NCBI GenBank assembly: GCA_964020085.1
Contig: OZ026597.1
Span: forward strand, 3,704,394 to 3,768,393
DNA length: 64,000 nt
From: Micromussa lordhowensis
Taxonomy: Eukaryota > Cnidaria > Anthozoa > Scleractinia > Lobophylliidae
Direction: 5' to 3'
Made by a program: the position numbers and the translations under genes
Notes under the pieces: model-generated
The model's database searches: none
Told to the model about the DNA's origin: nothing
Seen by the model: the letters and a program-made list of their open reading frames with translations, nothing else
Part shown: positions 31,763 to 43,330 of the stretch, in pieces
Layout: each line of letters starts with the position of its first letter
Position numbering within the stretch: the first letter of the stretch is position 1

Positions 31763-32270
31763 CTTAATCATAAAAGTTACAATTTTCTCGTTTGTTATTG
31801 GTTTAAAAAACTCCTATTTTCCATTAATCCACTTGCCAAATTGTTCTCGGACAGTTTGTGATCGGACAGTTCAATGAGCCAATCACTCAATCGTTTATGG
31901 TTAGATCGCTTTTCGAAAATTAATATCACACTTCTGACCTTCTTCATTTGACACGAGGCAATTTATTAATTAAAACTGTTCACGTTTCGCAAACATGGAG
32001 GGTGCAAATTTGACATTTTACCACGTCTATTCTTTACTCCTTCTAGATGCATGTCTTTCATTTGTTATTATCAGCGATAACAACACACATTAGAAAAGTA
32101 ATATTTATGGCAATGCCTCTTGAAGTTTCTCAGCTACGATTGACTGGAGGAACTAGAATTTAATCTCTCGCCTGTGTAATTTATTCTACTCTTGAAATTA
32201 TATTATGCAGCCTTTTGAAATTTGTCTATTTTCTTCGCAGTCGTTAATTCATTTTTTACATCTGCCTCAT

Positions 32271-32570
32271 TAATATCTGCGGCTTTCATTTCTGCCGAGA
32301 GACTTGACGCCAGGTGTTGGCCACTGAAAGTTTCACTGAACAAGAAAGTGTCGCCTCCCAACAGCTAAGAAGAGTCTGGCAAAACACACGCTTAACAAAG
32401 ACCTTGCTGTCTGTATCTCTTCTTGCTTTGTTATCGTTTCTCCCTGTAATTGTCATGCACTATATATTTGTCTATCAAGCCCACATACCTTGGAAATTCT
32501 ATCGCCTCGTGCTTGTTTAGTTTATTCCAACTCTTTAGTCAATCCTGTTGTGTATGCATTAAGAATTCAT
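32271..32570 (+). pseudogene. Decayed GPCR, internal deletion, copy 2
   Basis: Same structure as 11580-11874: the TM3 end fused to TM6-TM7 with TM4-TM5 lost. A local frame reads TRLTKTLLSVSLLALLSFLP, then QAHIPWKFYRLVLV and a stop in TM7. An alternate frame upstream reads ISAAFISAERL. Near-identical to 62364-62664. Confidence 0.8.
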
Positions 32571-32596
32571 GTAAAAACTACAATTTAATGTAATCC

Positions 32597-32886
32597 TAAA
32601 AAGTTTCAAGGCAATAAGGATTTCGTGGTATGCTCAGTTCAGTGGTTATTTATCCAGTACGAACATAATTTTGCGGTTCCTCAAAGCAAACATTTAAGTG
32701 ATATAATTTAGAATTTAGGAACACTTGTGGATATAATCAGCGATCGATACGTAGGATATATACTGAAGACATAATTGAAACCACTAATATAAAAAAGATA
32801 AATACATCCATTGTATTCTTAAATTTTGTGTATTTTCGAACATATTCACCTTTCACATTTTATATTTATTTGTTTTGTCGAATATT
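32597..32886 (+). repeat. GPCR 3'-flank module, copy 4
   Basis: It follows the decayed receptor directly. The spacer after it, to 34170, matches 10204-11579 and 62980-64000 and holds no recognised gene. Confidence 0.75.
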
Positions 32887-34173
32887 TTTAAGCCATCGTT
32901 CCTACACCATACTTTCGGTATTCATTATAGATGGGTACTGGTATCACACCACTGAGCTGACAACGACCAGAGAATTTCATCTCTACGTTCGTCATTTTGA
33001 TGCCCGTCTTAACCTATAGAAAGGATATTTTTCCATCGAGACAAAGCAATTTAGGGCTCATCCGTCGAAGATCTGGTCTAGTTAATGTTTTTAGAAAAGG
33101 TAATTTCTTTCTCGTTCTGAAAATGTGTATAGCTAGCAGAGCGTTGCAAGAATCATCTGTCCTGCAAAAACGCTAAGACATTCCAATTCCAAATTGGAAT
33201 ATTACTTATAGTTCATTTTCGTCGATTTATCGATCGATGCGACTTCTTCTATTCTAATTATCGACTTCTCTTTAACCGTTTCGAAAAAAATATCGTCCGA
33301 CTCAGTACTGTCTCATTTTTTGAAGGAAACAATTGGCATAACGTTTGACTCAACTGAGTTCGGTACGTTTGGCCTCCGTGAATTTGGCCTTGCTGCCGCG
33401 AATGTAAACAGTTCCTTAGAGAGGCGAGAAATAGTTTTTACTCCTCTAAACATTAACGGTTCTCCTGTAATCACTCCTGATTGTAAAATAATGTTGCGGT
33501 ATTCATCATAAAACGTTCACTTCATGCGCTAGCTCTTACGATGCAAATATTACGAGTAGGTCTGAAGGGTGAGACGGGCATTCCATATAACTTCAAGGCG
33601 CCACTTTCATGTCCGATCAAAAAAGAAATCATTACACCTTTCACAACTAATGAATTAATCTCCTGCAAGATCTTAATACGTCTTAGCAAAACTCTTTCGA
33701 AGCTGTCGCACTATACTTGGCAAACCAGCTTGCAGTTGAAAAGCTGGATGACTTTATTAACAAACAGTTTTCTTTTGTTCTTTTATAGCTAATACAAAAA
33801 CGCTTCATTATGCGCGTAAACTTATATTACCATTTTTATTCCAAGTAACTGTTGCAGCTAGTTCCTTTTCATGGTTTGAAAAAATAATCATTTATGGTTT
33901 GATCGCTCTTCGAAAATTAATATTCACACCTTCACACTTTGACACGAGGCAATTCATTAATTAAAACTGTTCAAGTTTCGCAAACATGGAGGGTGCAAAT
34001 TTAACATTTTACCACGTCTATGCTTTATTCGTTCGACATCCATGTCTTTCATTTGTTATTATCAGCGATAACAACACACATTAATTAAAGTAATATTTAT
34101 GGCAAAGCCTCTTGAAATTTCTGAGCTACGATTGACTGGAGGAACTAGAATTTAATCTCTCGTGTAATTTATT

Positions 34174-34412
34174 AAAGTTTCAACAAGAAAGTGTCGCCTC
34201 CCAACAGCTAAGAAGAGTCTCGCAAAACACACGCTTAACAAAGACCTTCCAGTCTGTATCTCTTCTTGCTTTGTTGTCGTTTCTCCCTGTAATTGTCATG
34301 CACTATATATTTCTCTATCAAGCCCACATACCTTGGAAATTCTATCGCCTCGTGCTTGTTTAGTTTATTCCAACTCTTTGTCAATCCTGTTGTTTATGCA
34401 TTAAGAATTCAT
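34174..34412 (+). pseudogene. Decayed GPCR, TM6-TM7 only
   Basis: This matches the second half of the copies at 11580 and 32271 (AAGAGTCTCGCAAAACACACG onward), but the TM3 piece is missing. The frame is broken, with a stop in TM7. Confidence 0.7.
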
Positions 34413-34439
34413 ATATAAACTACTATTTAACGTAATCCT

Positions 34440-34716
34440 AAAACGTTTCAAGGCAATAAGGATTTCGTGGTACGCTCAGTTCAGTGGTTATTTATTCAGT
34501 ACTAACATAATTTTGCGGTTGCTCAAAAAAAACATTTAAGTGATAGAATTTAGAATTTAGGAACACTTGTGGATATAATAATCAGCGATCAGTACTTAGG
34601 ATGTATATTGAAAACATAATTGAAACTACTAATATAAAAAAAATAAATACATCCATTGTATTCTTAAATTTTGTCAATTTTCGAACATATTCAACTTTCA
34701 CATTTCATATTTATCT
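34440..34716 (+). repeat. GPCR 3'-flank module, copy 5
   Basis: It matches copy 3 at 11901-12176 almost base for base, marking the start of the D/E block pair. Confidence 0.8.
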
Positions 34717-36610
34717 TTCGAAGCTGTCACACTATACTTGGCAAACCAGCTTGCAGTTGAAAACCGGATGACTTTATTAACAAACAGTTTTCTTTCGTGT
34801 TTTTATAGCTAATACAATAATGCTTCATTTTTTGTGCATAAAGTTATATTACCATTTTTATTCCAAGTAACTCTTGCAGCTAGTTTCTTTTCATGATTTG
34901 AAAAAAATAATCATTTTATGGTTTGATCGCTTTTCGAAAATTAATATTCACACATTGGGCCTTCTTCATTTGACACGAGGCGAATTATTAATTAAAACTG
35001 TTCACGTTTCGCAAACATGGAGGGTGCAAATTTAACATTTTACCACGTCTATTCTTTATTCGTTCGAGATGCATGTCTTTCATTTGTTATTATCAGCGAT
35101 AAAAACACACATTAGAAAAGTAAAATTTATGGCAATGCCTCTTGAAATTTCTGAACTACGATTGACTGGAGGAACTAGAAGTTAATCTCTCGTGCAATTT
35201 ATTCTACTTCCTTGTCTCTTTCCCCATGCAAGTTAAGTAATTAACCACACGTCCCCGGCATTTGAAGTGCAAACATCACAGCCCACATTTAAATAACACA
35301 TTTGTCGTTCAATACATCAATAACAAAACACTTTTTAAGGCGCCCATCTACGCACTGCGGACCTATCTCCAAGTTCCTGTGGGGTTTTTATCCCTTTCTT
35401 TCAGCTCTCTAGAATGTATTCCGCGCAAAAGCAGTTTAGAGGGGTAAGGCAAACCAGAATTATTAATCCCTTGTACTAGTTGAAGTGTAAACACTGCCGC
35501 CAAGAACTGGAGAACACACCTGCAGCTTTAATTTACCTACATTATGGATCCGTACTCTAATGTGTAATTAAGAAACTGCGTCAACGCTAAAATGACGTTA
35601 AATTGAGGAATTGCGTGTCTCTGAGGATAATTGTTGAATTAGTCCGGCACGATGATTGGCCTTAAAAAAAGAAGCGTCCAATAAAGTGAACAGCTGTTTT
35701 ATTATCTCTATTTCGGATTGAAACTCAAAAAATTTCCGTTGCTAACAATTACGGTCGATTGGCCTCCATACCGAGGAAAGAACACTATATGATAATTTTT
35801 TGCGACCTGCATCAGGCCTCTCAATAAGGACTTTTATTTTTACCCACATTAGTAAAACCACAGGCGTTTCTTAACGTCAAAGTGGAAACGCTTTAAGGTA
35901 TCATGGTAGGTGGATTTTGACGAAAAGATAGATTTTATTTTTTTTTTTGCCGTTTTTGCCGATAAATATTTTGCAAAAAAAAATGAGCAAAAAATTTTTT
36001 TTACTTTTTGAGATACGGAAAGAAACTATTTTTGAATCTCATTAACCCTTAAAATTCACCGCCGGTTGTCACGTGTAATGCGAATTGCGGTGTAATTTTC
36101 ATTATACTGAACTGAGACGTACACGCGAACTGTCCTAATCTGACATTTCCGAGAGCATTTTGTCCCTCGGATGTTCATTTGTTTGCGGCTGAACATCGAG
36201 TTGCGTGCATCGCTTGCTGGCCCGCGTGCCTATTCCACTTCGAGATTTCCTCTTTTTAGCTTCTCGAGGCATGGTCTTGATAAATGTCTGGAGAACGAAG
36301 AGATCTTAAGTTCAGCAACATAATACCAATTCTGCCGACGAAATCTGGGTAGAAAATCATGGAGGTTTACATACAAACCTTTTTAAGCTCTGGTATTTTG
36401 ACGCTCGAACTATAACCACGACTAGTTTTCGCGCCAGAATTGTAGACGTCTGTTTATTTCAGGTTGTCATATAAGCTATTGTTGTTACAAACTGGTCCGT
36501 GCCGACATCTGTCAATGCCTCATCAAATCTTCTTGCATGCGGTGATTTTTAACACCTCATCATAGAAATCGCACGAAACGTTTTTCGCCTTTTTCTCGAT
36601 AAAGTAAAAC
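34717..36610. repeat. Duplication block E spacer, left part
   Basis: A near-identical copy of 12177-14069, ending at the target site AAGTAAAAC (36602-36610), where the Mutator-type element inserted. It contains no recognised gene. Confidence 0.85.
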
Positions 36611-37088
36611 GGCATATTGTAAAACATGGAGTGGAGTGGAGTGGACTGGATTTGTAAAACATGGAGTGGATTTGTAAAAGGTGGATTTGTAAAACATGGA
36701 TTTGTAAAACATGGATTTGTAAAAGGAGGATTTGTAAAAGGTGGATTTGTAAAAAGTGGATTTGTAAAAGGTGGATTTGTAAAACATAGATTTGTAAAAA
36801 GTGGATTTGTAAAACATGGATTTGTAAAAGGTGGATTTGTAAAAGGTGGATTTGTAAAACATGGATTTGTAAAAGGTGGATTTGTAAAACATGGATTTGT
36901 AAAAAGTGGATTTGTAAAACATGGATTTGTAAAAGGTGGATTTGTAAAAGGTGGATTTGTAAAACATGATAATTTGAAATTAAAGCGCGCGAGGAGAAAA
37001 GTACGGATTTTTTCGAAAACCGTGCAGGGGACAATAAGTGGCCGGCAAGAACGTAACAGTATTGAAAGAAAACCGGATGTTATCATTC
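36611..37088 (+). repeat. Left inverted end with 15-bp minisatellite
   Basis: The terminal 19 bp GGCATATTGTAAAACATGG is followed by GGAGT repeats. About 20 units of GGATTTGTAAAANNN then follow, where the last three bases are mostly CAT, GGT or AGT. A unique part, from 36967 to about 37088, includes AAATTAAAGCGCGCGA. It matches the right end inverted. The long open frames across it in all registers are repeat artefacts. Confidence 0.93.
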
Positions 37089-37406
37089 AATATAATAACA
37101 AGAAGTTGTGCAAGCGACTAAAAAGTTTTTATTTCTTTTTTATCTATTTTGAATGGCGTTACACTGAAAACCAGCGAAATCTGGACGCACAATAACAGAA
37201 GAAACAATAACGTCAAGATCTTCCAAAGATTAAGGTTGAAACTAATTAACTATTTGCTTGAGATTCGCTTTATAAACTAAACCCAGTTATTAGCTTGGAT
37301 CGAAATTGACCAATTACGAGACTAGGTGTTTTCCTGAGAGGTCCGCATGAAAAAGAAGCCATTTCTGCGCTGGGGAAGCGCTGGGGTGAATGTTTAACCT
37401 TTGACC

Positions 37407-37413
37407 TATAAAA
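37407..37413 (+). promoter_or_regulatory. TATA-like box of the kinase gene
   Basis: TATAAAA lies 56 bp upstream of the kinase ATG. The start codon itself overlaps GAGATGGCGGCT, a YY1-like motif often found at start sites. Suggestive only. Confidence 0.45.
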
Positions 37414-37468
37414 TCTTGCATAATGTAAATTCTAGCGCGAAAGTTTACACGGCGCGCTCGAGATCGAG

Positions 37469-38584
37469 ATGGCGGCTTTCAAGCTTCCATCTCTTTCTCT
37501 TAAAAAGAGAAGACGGCAGTTATCTTTACCAGAGTTTAGGTGGAATTCTATAACCCTAAAGGAAGAACTAGGAAGAGGAACTTTTGGAACAGTTTATTTG
37601 GCTAAATGCACCGGCGAAGAGCAATGTGTTGTTATTAAGAAACTTAAAGGAGAGGCCGCAGATTCCAAACGACGTTTTGAAAAGGAAGCCGCTATATTGT
37701 ATGCCGTGAAAGGTCACCGAAACATCTCCTGTTTCTTAAAGTTTTGCCAGGAGCCCCACGCGATTATGATGGAGTATTCTTGCTTTGACTTCGGTCCACT
37801 TGGTGTAGAGAAGAAAGTGTCAACGCTGGAGGACTTCTTCCATTTTGTGGACGCCGAATTTGACTTTTCGGCATTCGCGGATTTATTATTAGTTTGCGCA
37901 AAAGATGTAGTAACTGGACTAGCGTTCCTTCACACCAACGGTATTGCCCACCGAGATTTAAAGCCGGGCAATACTCTCGTCTGCAACCAGCACTACGATA
38001 AAAATTATCTCAAAACATCATATGCCAAATGCCCCATTGTGTGCAAACTTGCAGACTTTGGACTCAGCAGATCACTAGACATTCAGACTGGCTCGTTTCT
38101 GGAAACGAGAACGGAATCTACCCTGCGTGGTACCCCTGTTTACATGGCGCCAGAGATACAGCTCGAGGAATTAAAAATGGCAAGCCAAGAAGATCTTCAA
38201 AAGGCTGATATTTGGTCTTTAGGACTTCTCATGTACTCGCTTATCAACCCAAATCTCACTAACCCGTACAGGGGTGAATTTGAACAAGCTGGAACATCGT
38301 TCACGCAGAATACCATGAAAGATTTATTGAGACGAAAGCAGTTACCTAGCCATGATATCAAATACGCAGACCTCCGTAAAAGTCAATGGCAGCAGCTTGA
38401 AGATGTTTTTAAATCATGTGCACGATTTGATCCAAAGTTAAGGCCAACTGCAGCTGAAGCTCTCCGCCTGCTTGACAAAAGCCAGCCCACTTATGCTTGT
38501 CACGCTACTCAGCAAGCAGACCAAGTGACATCCACTAATGGTAAGATTTGTACTTTGTTTTGCATTGAACGAGAAGGCAGCTAA
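37469..38584 (+). CDS. Transposon-borne protein kinase
   Basis: This 371-residue serine/threonine-type protein kinase would phosphorylate proteins in the cell; the substrate is unknown. All catalytic elements are present: glycine loop GRGTFG at 35-40, lysine K57 (VVIKKL), helix-C glutamate near 71-73, hinge MEY at 101-103, HRDLKPGN at 161-168, DFG at 196-198, APE at 227-229, D247 (DIWSLG) and R325. There is a basic N-terminus (KKRRR) and a cysteine-bearing insert near 176-192. The open end after about residue 357 may be intron read-through, because AATG/GTAAGA at 38541 is a good splice donor. It lies entirely inside the transposon's inverted ends, upstream of the transposase and on the same strand. 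The ATG at 37469 is the first in frame. Confidence 0.92.
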   Translation: MAAFKLPSLSLKKRRRQLSLPEFRWNSITLKEELGRGTFGTVYLAKCTGEEQCVVIKKLKGEAADSKRRFEKEAAILYAVKGHRNISCFLKFCQEPHAIMMEYSCFDFGPLGVEKKVSTLEDFFHFVDAEFDFSAFADLLLVCAKDVVTGLAFLHTNGIAHRDLKPGNTLVCNQHYDKNYLKTSYAKCPIVCKLADFGLSRSLDIQTGSFLETRTESTLRGTPVYMAPEIQLEELKMASQEDLQKADIWSLGLLMYSLINPNLTNPYRGEFEQAGTSFTQNTMKDLLRRKQLPSHDIKYADLRKSQWQQLEDVFKSCARFDPKLRPTAAEALRLLDKSQPTYACHATQQADQVTSTNGKICTLFCIEREGS

Positions 38585-39106
38585 ACTATAAATCCTTGAA
38601 TCCTTGAAAACTAATATTTATTTCATTATTTTAACTTTTTTGGAGGGATCTTTACCCAAGATACACCAATGCCGTAGATTTAGATAAGCCCATGGCCAGT
38701 TTGTAGGTTGCTAGTTAGAAAAAACAACATCCAATGGCATTACTTTTGCCGTTAAAAGTGGACCGTTACAATTTCAGAAAAGAATCTTGCATAGCATATT
38801 GAAAGAAAAAAACCTGCGCTTACTTAAAAGACCCTGCGCTTACGGTGCGCCATTTGTATCACTTAAAAACCCTGCGCTTACTGTACGCCATTTGTATCAC
38901 TTTTCCTTTAATCCAGAAATTAATAACGCATTTCATGTCGTTCCCCTCCCCCTCCCTCCCGTAAGCGAAGCTAGTTGTTTAAAGTTGTCTTTTTATTCAT
39001 TATGGGTACTATTTTACCGTTCTGACGAGACAAAATTCTATCATCATAGACTAAATCTATCATTACAAGAGACAGTAAAGGCAAACTTTTTTCTAGATAT
39101 ACCTGA
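38585..39106 (+). other. Region between kinase and transposase
   Basis: About 520 bp, AT-rich, with a possible branch/acceptor TTTTTTCTAG at 39087-39096. Splicing the 38541 donor to it adds about ten residues (DIPDCRCTSGV) and a stop. It also contains the thrice-repeated string CCTGCGCTTAC near 38811-38880. Confidence 0.4.
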
Positions 39107-41958
39107 TTGCCGGTGTACAAGTGGGGTTTGACGAAAGGAATTTCTACGGATGAAGCGGCCAACGTTATACTTCAGCCATGTGTAGATATTACACGTATAG
39201 CCACGGCTATCCCAAGAAACGTTTCCAAAAATACTGTCTTTATAGTAGACACTTCCAGACTCTTGCACTCCGCAGATGTCCGGTGCGATGACCTGGCTGC
39301 GTGGCAATGTACGGGCTCACCAAAGATACATTACTCAGTTGACGAAAATGGAAAATGTTGCAGACGCGACGACCCCGACGATTGCCCAGCAGGTGAAGTA
39401 TTGTACACAGTACAACGCCAGTATTTCAGTAACGAAAGCCTACCTTCCTTACGCAAGTCCTTTGTAAGTGCTCGACAAGCATCGTCATCGTTACCTCAAG
39501 ATTTGATCATTGTACAATACATTTTTGGAGATGGGAAGCAAGAAGTAGAGGCCAAAAGCCACGGAAACTGCAAAAGGGAAGGAGCGCCTGCCTTCAAGCG
39601 TACGATGCAGAGCACCAGAGAGAGTGTGGTAGAGAAGTTAAAAGAACTACCCCCCGTCAAGTAGCGCATGCCATTGTGGACGAGAAGGGAGGAATTATGA
39701 AGGTTGAATCGTCTGGGGATTTCCCCAGGAACAGGGCGCAAGTTTACAACCTTAACAGAGTGGTAAAGCGTCAGAAGGTTGATTCACCAATAGCCACTGG
39801 TGATCCTCTATTGCAAATATTGGCGAAAGCAAAAGAAGAACAACAGGGGCAGAAAGAAGACATACTAATCAGAGAAATACCTTTGTTTCCAGAGCCAATC
39901 ATATTTCTCGCTACGGAACAACAGCTGATAGACATCGAACGCTTTTGCACTAACCCTGAGAAGGTTTGCATTCTGGGAGTGGACTGCACATTTCAGATTG
40001 CTGATTACTATTATACATTCACCACCTACCGCAACTTGATGCTTGCTACTGAGAAGGGACACCATCCAGTACGCATAGGCCCAGGAATTCTTCATAAGCA
40101 GAAGCTCCTTACTTCATACAAGACACTACCCCTTCTTATGACAAAATATCGCAGAGAAACAACCGATGTTCTTGTCTTTGGCACAGATGGTGAGGAGAAC
40201 CTGTACAATGCAATGTCAGAAGTATTTGTCAATGCCAAACATCTCCGTTGTGACATTCATTTAAAGGACAATGTTAAGAGAAAGCTAAATGACCTGGGCA
40301 TTGGAGGAATCGCAGCCTCGGAGATTTTTTCGACATTTTTGGAAAGAGCATGGGTAATGTAGCGGAGGGAGGTCTCGTGGATTGCAAATCAACTGAAGAG
40401 TTTGACGCCGCCCTTGAAGATGCCATGAAAAATTGGAGAAGCTTGCACAAGAATGGAGCGAAATTCTGTGGCTACTTTGTAAAGGAAAAGGCAGATGTGA
40501 TCCGCAATTGCTGTACAGCTGACATTCGTTCAATGTGTGGACTGGGTTTTCCACCGAAAGTGTACACTCAGAACGCAAGTGAATGTATGAACCGCCTTGT
40601 TAAGGCCGAGGATGACTCAAAGTATGGAAAGAAGGCAACCGGGCTTCCACCTGCAATAGAACGCATTAGAACTGAAATAAGGCGGCAGCACGAGGAACAA
40701 TTCTTGGCTGTTATTGATAGAGGAGAGTACAAGTTAACTGATGCGTTTTCTCACCTCGGGGTTGAAGAAAAAGACTTCTTCAGAATGAGTGATCCTCAAA
40801 AGAATGCTCTAAAAAAGAAGTTCTTTTCTGCTTCGATGTCCGACGCTCGAAGTGATCTCACATCCCATGAAGAGGAGAATAGAACCACGGAATACAGTTT
40901 GTCTATACCTCCTGAGAGAGCCCAAATAATTGAGATTCCCTTTCCTGTATTGCAAGGAATATTCGAGAAAGCGGCGACGATGGTGAAGGATAAGTCGGCG
41001 GTGTGGAGGATTCCAGACGAAAGCAATGAAGTCGCACTGCGTTTTATGGTTCTCCAGCAAAACGTCAAGAAATCCCCGGCAAGTTGAAGTCAATGTAAAA
41101 ACTGGGAAGGCGCAATGCGACAAAGATTGTGTAAATTGGGCTACCTACAGCATGTGTTCACATACTTTGGCAGCAGCTGAGACAGCCGACTCTCTGAAGG
41201 AGTTCCTTCATTGGTTTAAAGGGAGGAAGCGCTTGCCAAGACTTTCGGCAATTTCCAACTTAAATATGCCGAAAAACTCCGGCCAAAAAGGTGGTACGCG
41301 GCGAAGGAAAGGTGCCAGCAACAAACCTTCAACGGAAGGAAGACCGACTGTTTGCAGTCGGGTTCTGCAGCCGAGCAACAACGCAGTAGCTAATGTGCCA
41401 GCAAGCCATGTAGTTCCTGACCATTCTCCAGCCTGGCAGAGTCACCCAATCCATGTCCAGATGCAGCCTAGTATTAATCTTGGTAATGCAGAGAATGACC
41501 CATTCGCTTACAACTATCCTTTTGGCCAAACCACCGCTCGCACATTGCCTTCTTTTCCTGGTCAGGGCCACAATGCACCAGAAAACATGCAGATGTACCA
41601 TCCTCAACGCCCTAAACCACCCACAGGAATCTTTGCATTCGCCTTATTATCATTTCTTGACAGCAGAGTGACCCGATGTTATGGCTGCGCACAGTCTCTG
41701 AAGCCGGAAGGCCTGGTTCCACAAGCACCAAATGACCTGGTGGGAACCACAAGACTACATCGCAAATACTTCAAGGATGGCAGGCAGCATGTCTCCCCTG
41801 AGGTTTCTTCAGTTTACTGCCACGTCAACTTGTACTGTGTTACTGCTGCATTTCCTGGCTTCCAACCAAGTCTATGCCAAGTGCCGTCCGACCTCGTGCC
41901 ATTTCTTCTTCCAGAACACAAGGCTACGGCTATCACCAGGCTTGGTGTTTCTTTTTAG
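39107..41958 (+). pseudogene. MULE-type transposase, frame-broken
   Basis: The transposase reads in four successive frame pieces: about 39107-39655, 39655-40325, 40325-41075 and 41075-41958. The N-terminal domain carries WQC...C...H motifs. The DDE catalytic core has D at 39982 (GVDCTF), D at 40186 (GTDGEE), CDIH metal ligands at about 40249-40260 and E at 40581 (NASECMNR). A SWIM-like motif C-x3-C-x8-C-x-H lies at about 41116-41163. The C-terminal domain has CYGC. Each frame change falls at a homopolymer (C6 at 39650-39655, T6 near 40325, C4 near 41075). Either the gene is freshly dead or these are sequencing errors. It would cut and insert the element via its inverted ends. No convincing ATG is seen for the first piece. 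Confidence 0.85.
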
Positions 41959-42001
41959 TTTTTTTTTTTGTTATTGCTAACTACTTAATAACCACGCGCA
42001 A

Positions 42002-42125
42002 GGGCTTTACAGTAATATTCCAGACTGAAGGATTAAATTTTGGCTTTATGGTCCTAGCCCGCCCTGGGCGAGGTCCGTAAAGCAAAAAATTCAGCCCGAA
42101 GTCTGGAATTTTACAGTAAAGCCCG
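42002..42125. mobile_element. MITE nested in the Mutator-type element
   Basis: About 124 bp with inverted ends GGGCTTTACAGTA...TACAGTAAAGCCC and inner arms ATTCCAGACT/AGTCTGGAAT around a GC-rich loop (GCCCGCCCTGGGC). It is non-coding and lies just after the transposase stop. Confidence 0.7.
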
Positions 42126-43330
42126 AGCAAACAAGGTTATAAAATTGTTTATTATATGACTTCAGATTGGCAAAGCGCGCGAAATAGAAAGAACTTCCGG
42201 TGAGTTCCGTGACACCAGTGCTTTCAAATATGCAAATCAGAAGTCCGATCCCCAGAAACAAAAAATTACTTTGCCAATGCAACGTGTTTATTTGGCGATC
42301 ACTAGATTTGACAAATACAAATGATCTCAGTGCTTCAAGTGAAAATCTTGTTCTCGTGAACAGCTTGATGATAAAATCAAAACATCTGAAGCGCTCATAT
42401 GGAAAGCTCGCGTGGAAAACAAGCGAAGTTTGAAGGTTTTGAACCTGACAAAGAACATGCATGCATGTGCTCAACTAAACTTTACACAGTAGTTTATCAT
42501 CCCTTATCTACTCTCGATTATCATTCTGTGTCGTGTTTCACTCTCAAAAATCGCTGACCCGTTGAAGACTTGGAATTGGCGGTTGTTAATGTTTTTTCCG
42601 GCAAAAATCTGTTCAGCTCTTTCGCAGGTAACCCGTTGACTTCTTGTTTGGTCGGGCCTTTATAAAATAAATAAAGAACTTGTCCTCGTGCATTGTTGTG
42701 TTACATAAGCACATGAGAATTAAGCGCCTCGTGCTTCTCTATGCACGTTTGTCAAAAGCGTTTGTTGTTTGTTGGTGCTTGAACTAAAAAAAATGATCTT
42801 TCTATGAAAATCGCGCAAATTTTGCATTTCCCGTCTTTGTTTGTCCATAGCTGAAGAGTATAACGGGAATCTTTTTTTCTATCACCTGTCGAGTCAGGGG
42901 AGCATCACAAACAGCAGTGTTAAAGCGTGTAGCACCCATATTTCTTTGTCGTTTTTGTTGTTGTTGTTGTTGAACTAATGTTTGAGAAATTTACAGTATT
43001 TCGTTCAAAAACAAATTGTGGAAAAGAAGTGTAGCACCGGCTCGAGCAATTCAGTTTATTGATTCGAATTCATCCGTTTCTGACCAAGAAGTGTTACAAT
43101 ACGTTGTGATAAGATATGGAGGTATTATTTCTTTGTATGCTTTCCTTACAGTTAATGTTAAGTGAATTAATAGTAAAAGTAAAGAATGAATTGTTTGGAA
43201 TGTATGTAAAAGTAAAGAGTAAATTATTTGAAATGAATACCATTGATATTGTTTGCTAGAAGGATCTGCAAACAAAATAAAGTTTATTGTTTTATCTTTG
43301 TTTAATAATTATTTTTTACAAATCCACCTT
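42126..43330. other. Mutator-element 3' non-coding region
   Basis: About 1.2 kb between the transposase and the right inverted end. It holds a short GTT repeat at 42956-42972 and no recognisable gene. Confidence 0.5.

Noticed and set aside
36611..36966. CRISPR-like array
   Set aside because: Units are tandem without spacers, the DNA is eukaryotic, and the array is the inverted end of a transposon.
36549..37195. Long open frames in both strands with repeated FVKGG, FTNP or YKST units
   Set aside because: They arise because the 15-bp minisatellite keeps every frame open. The same happens at 43461-43832. They are not genes.
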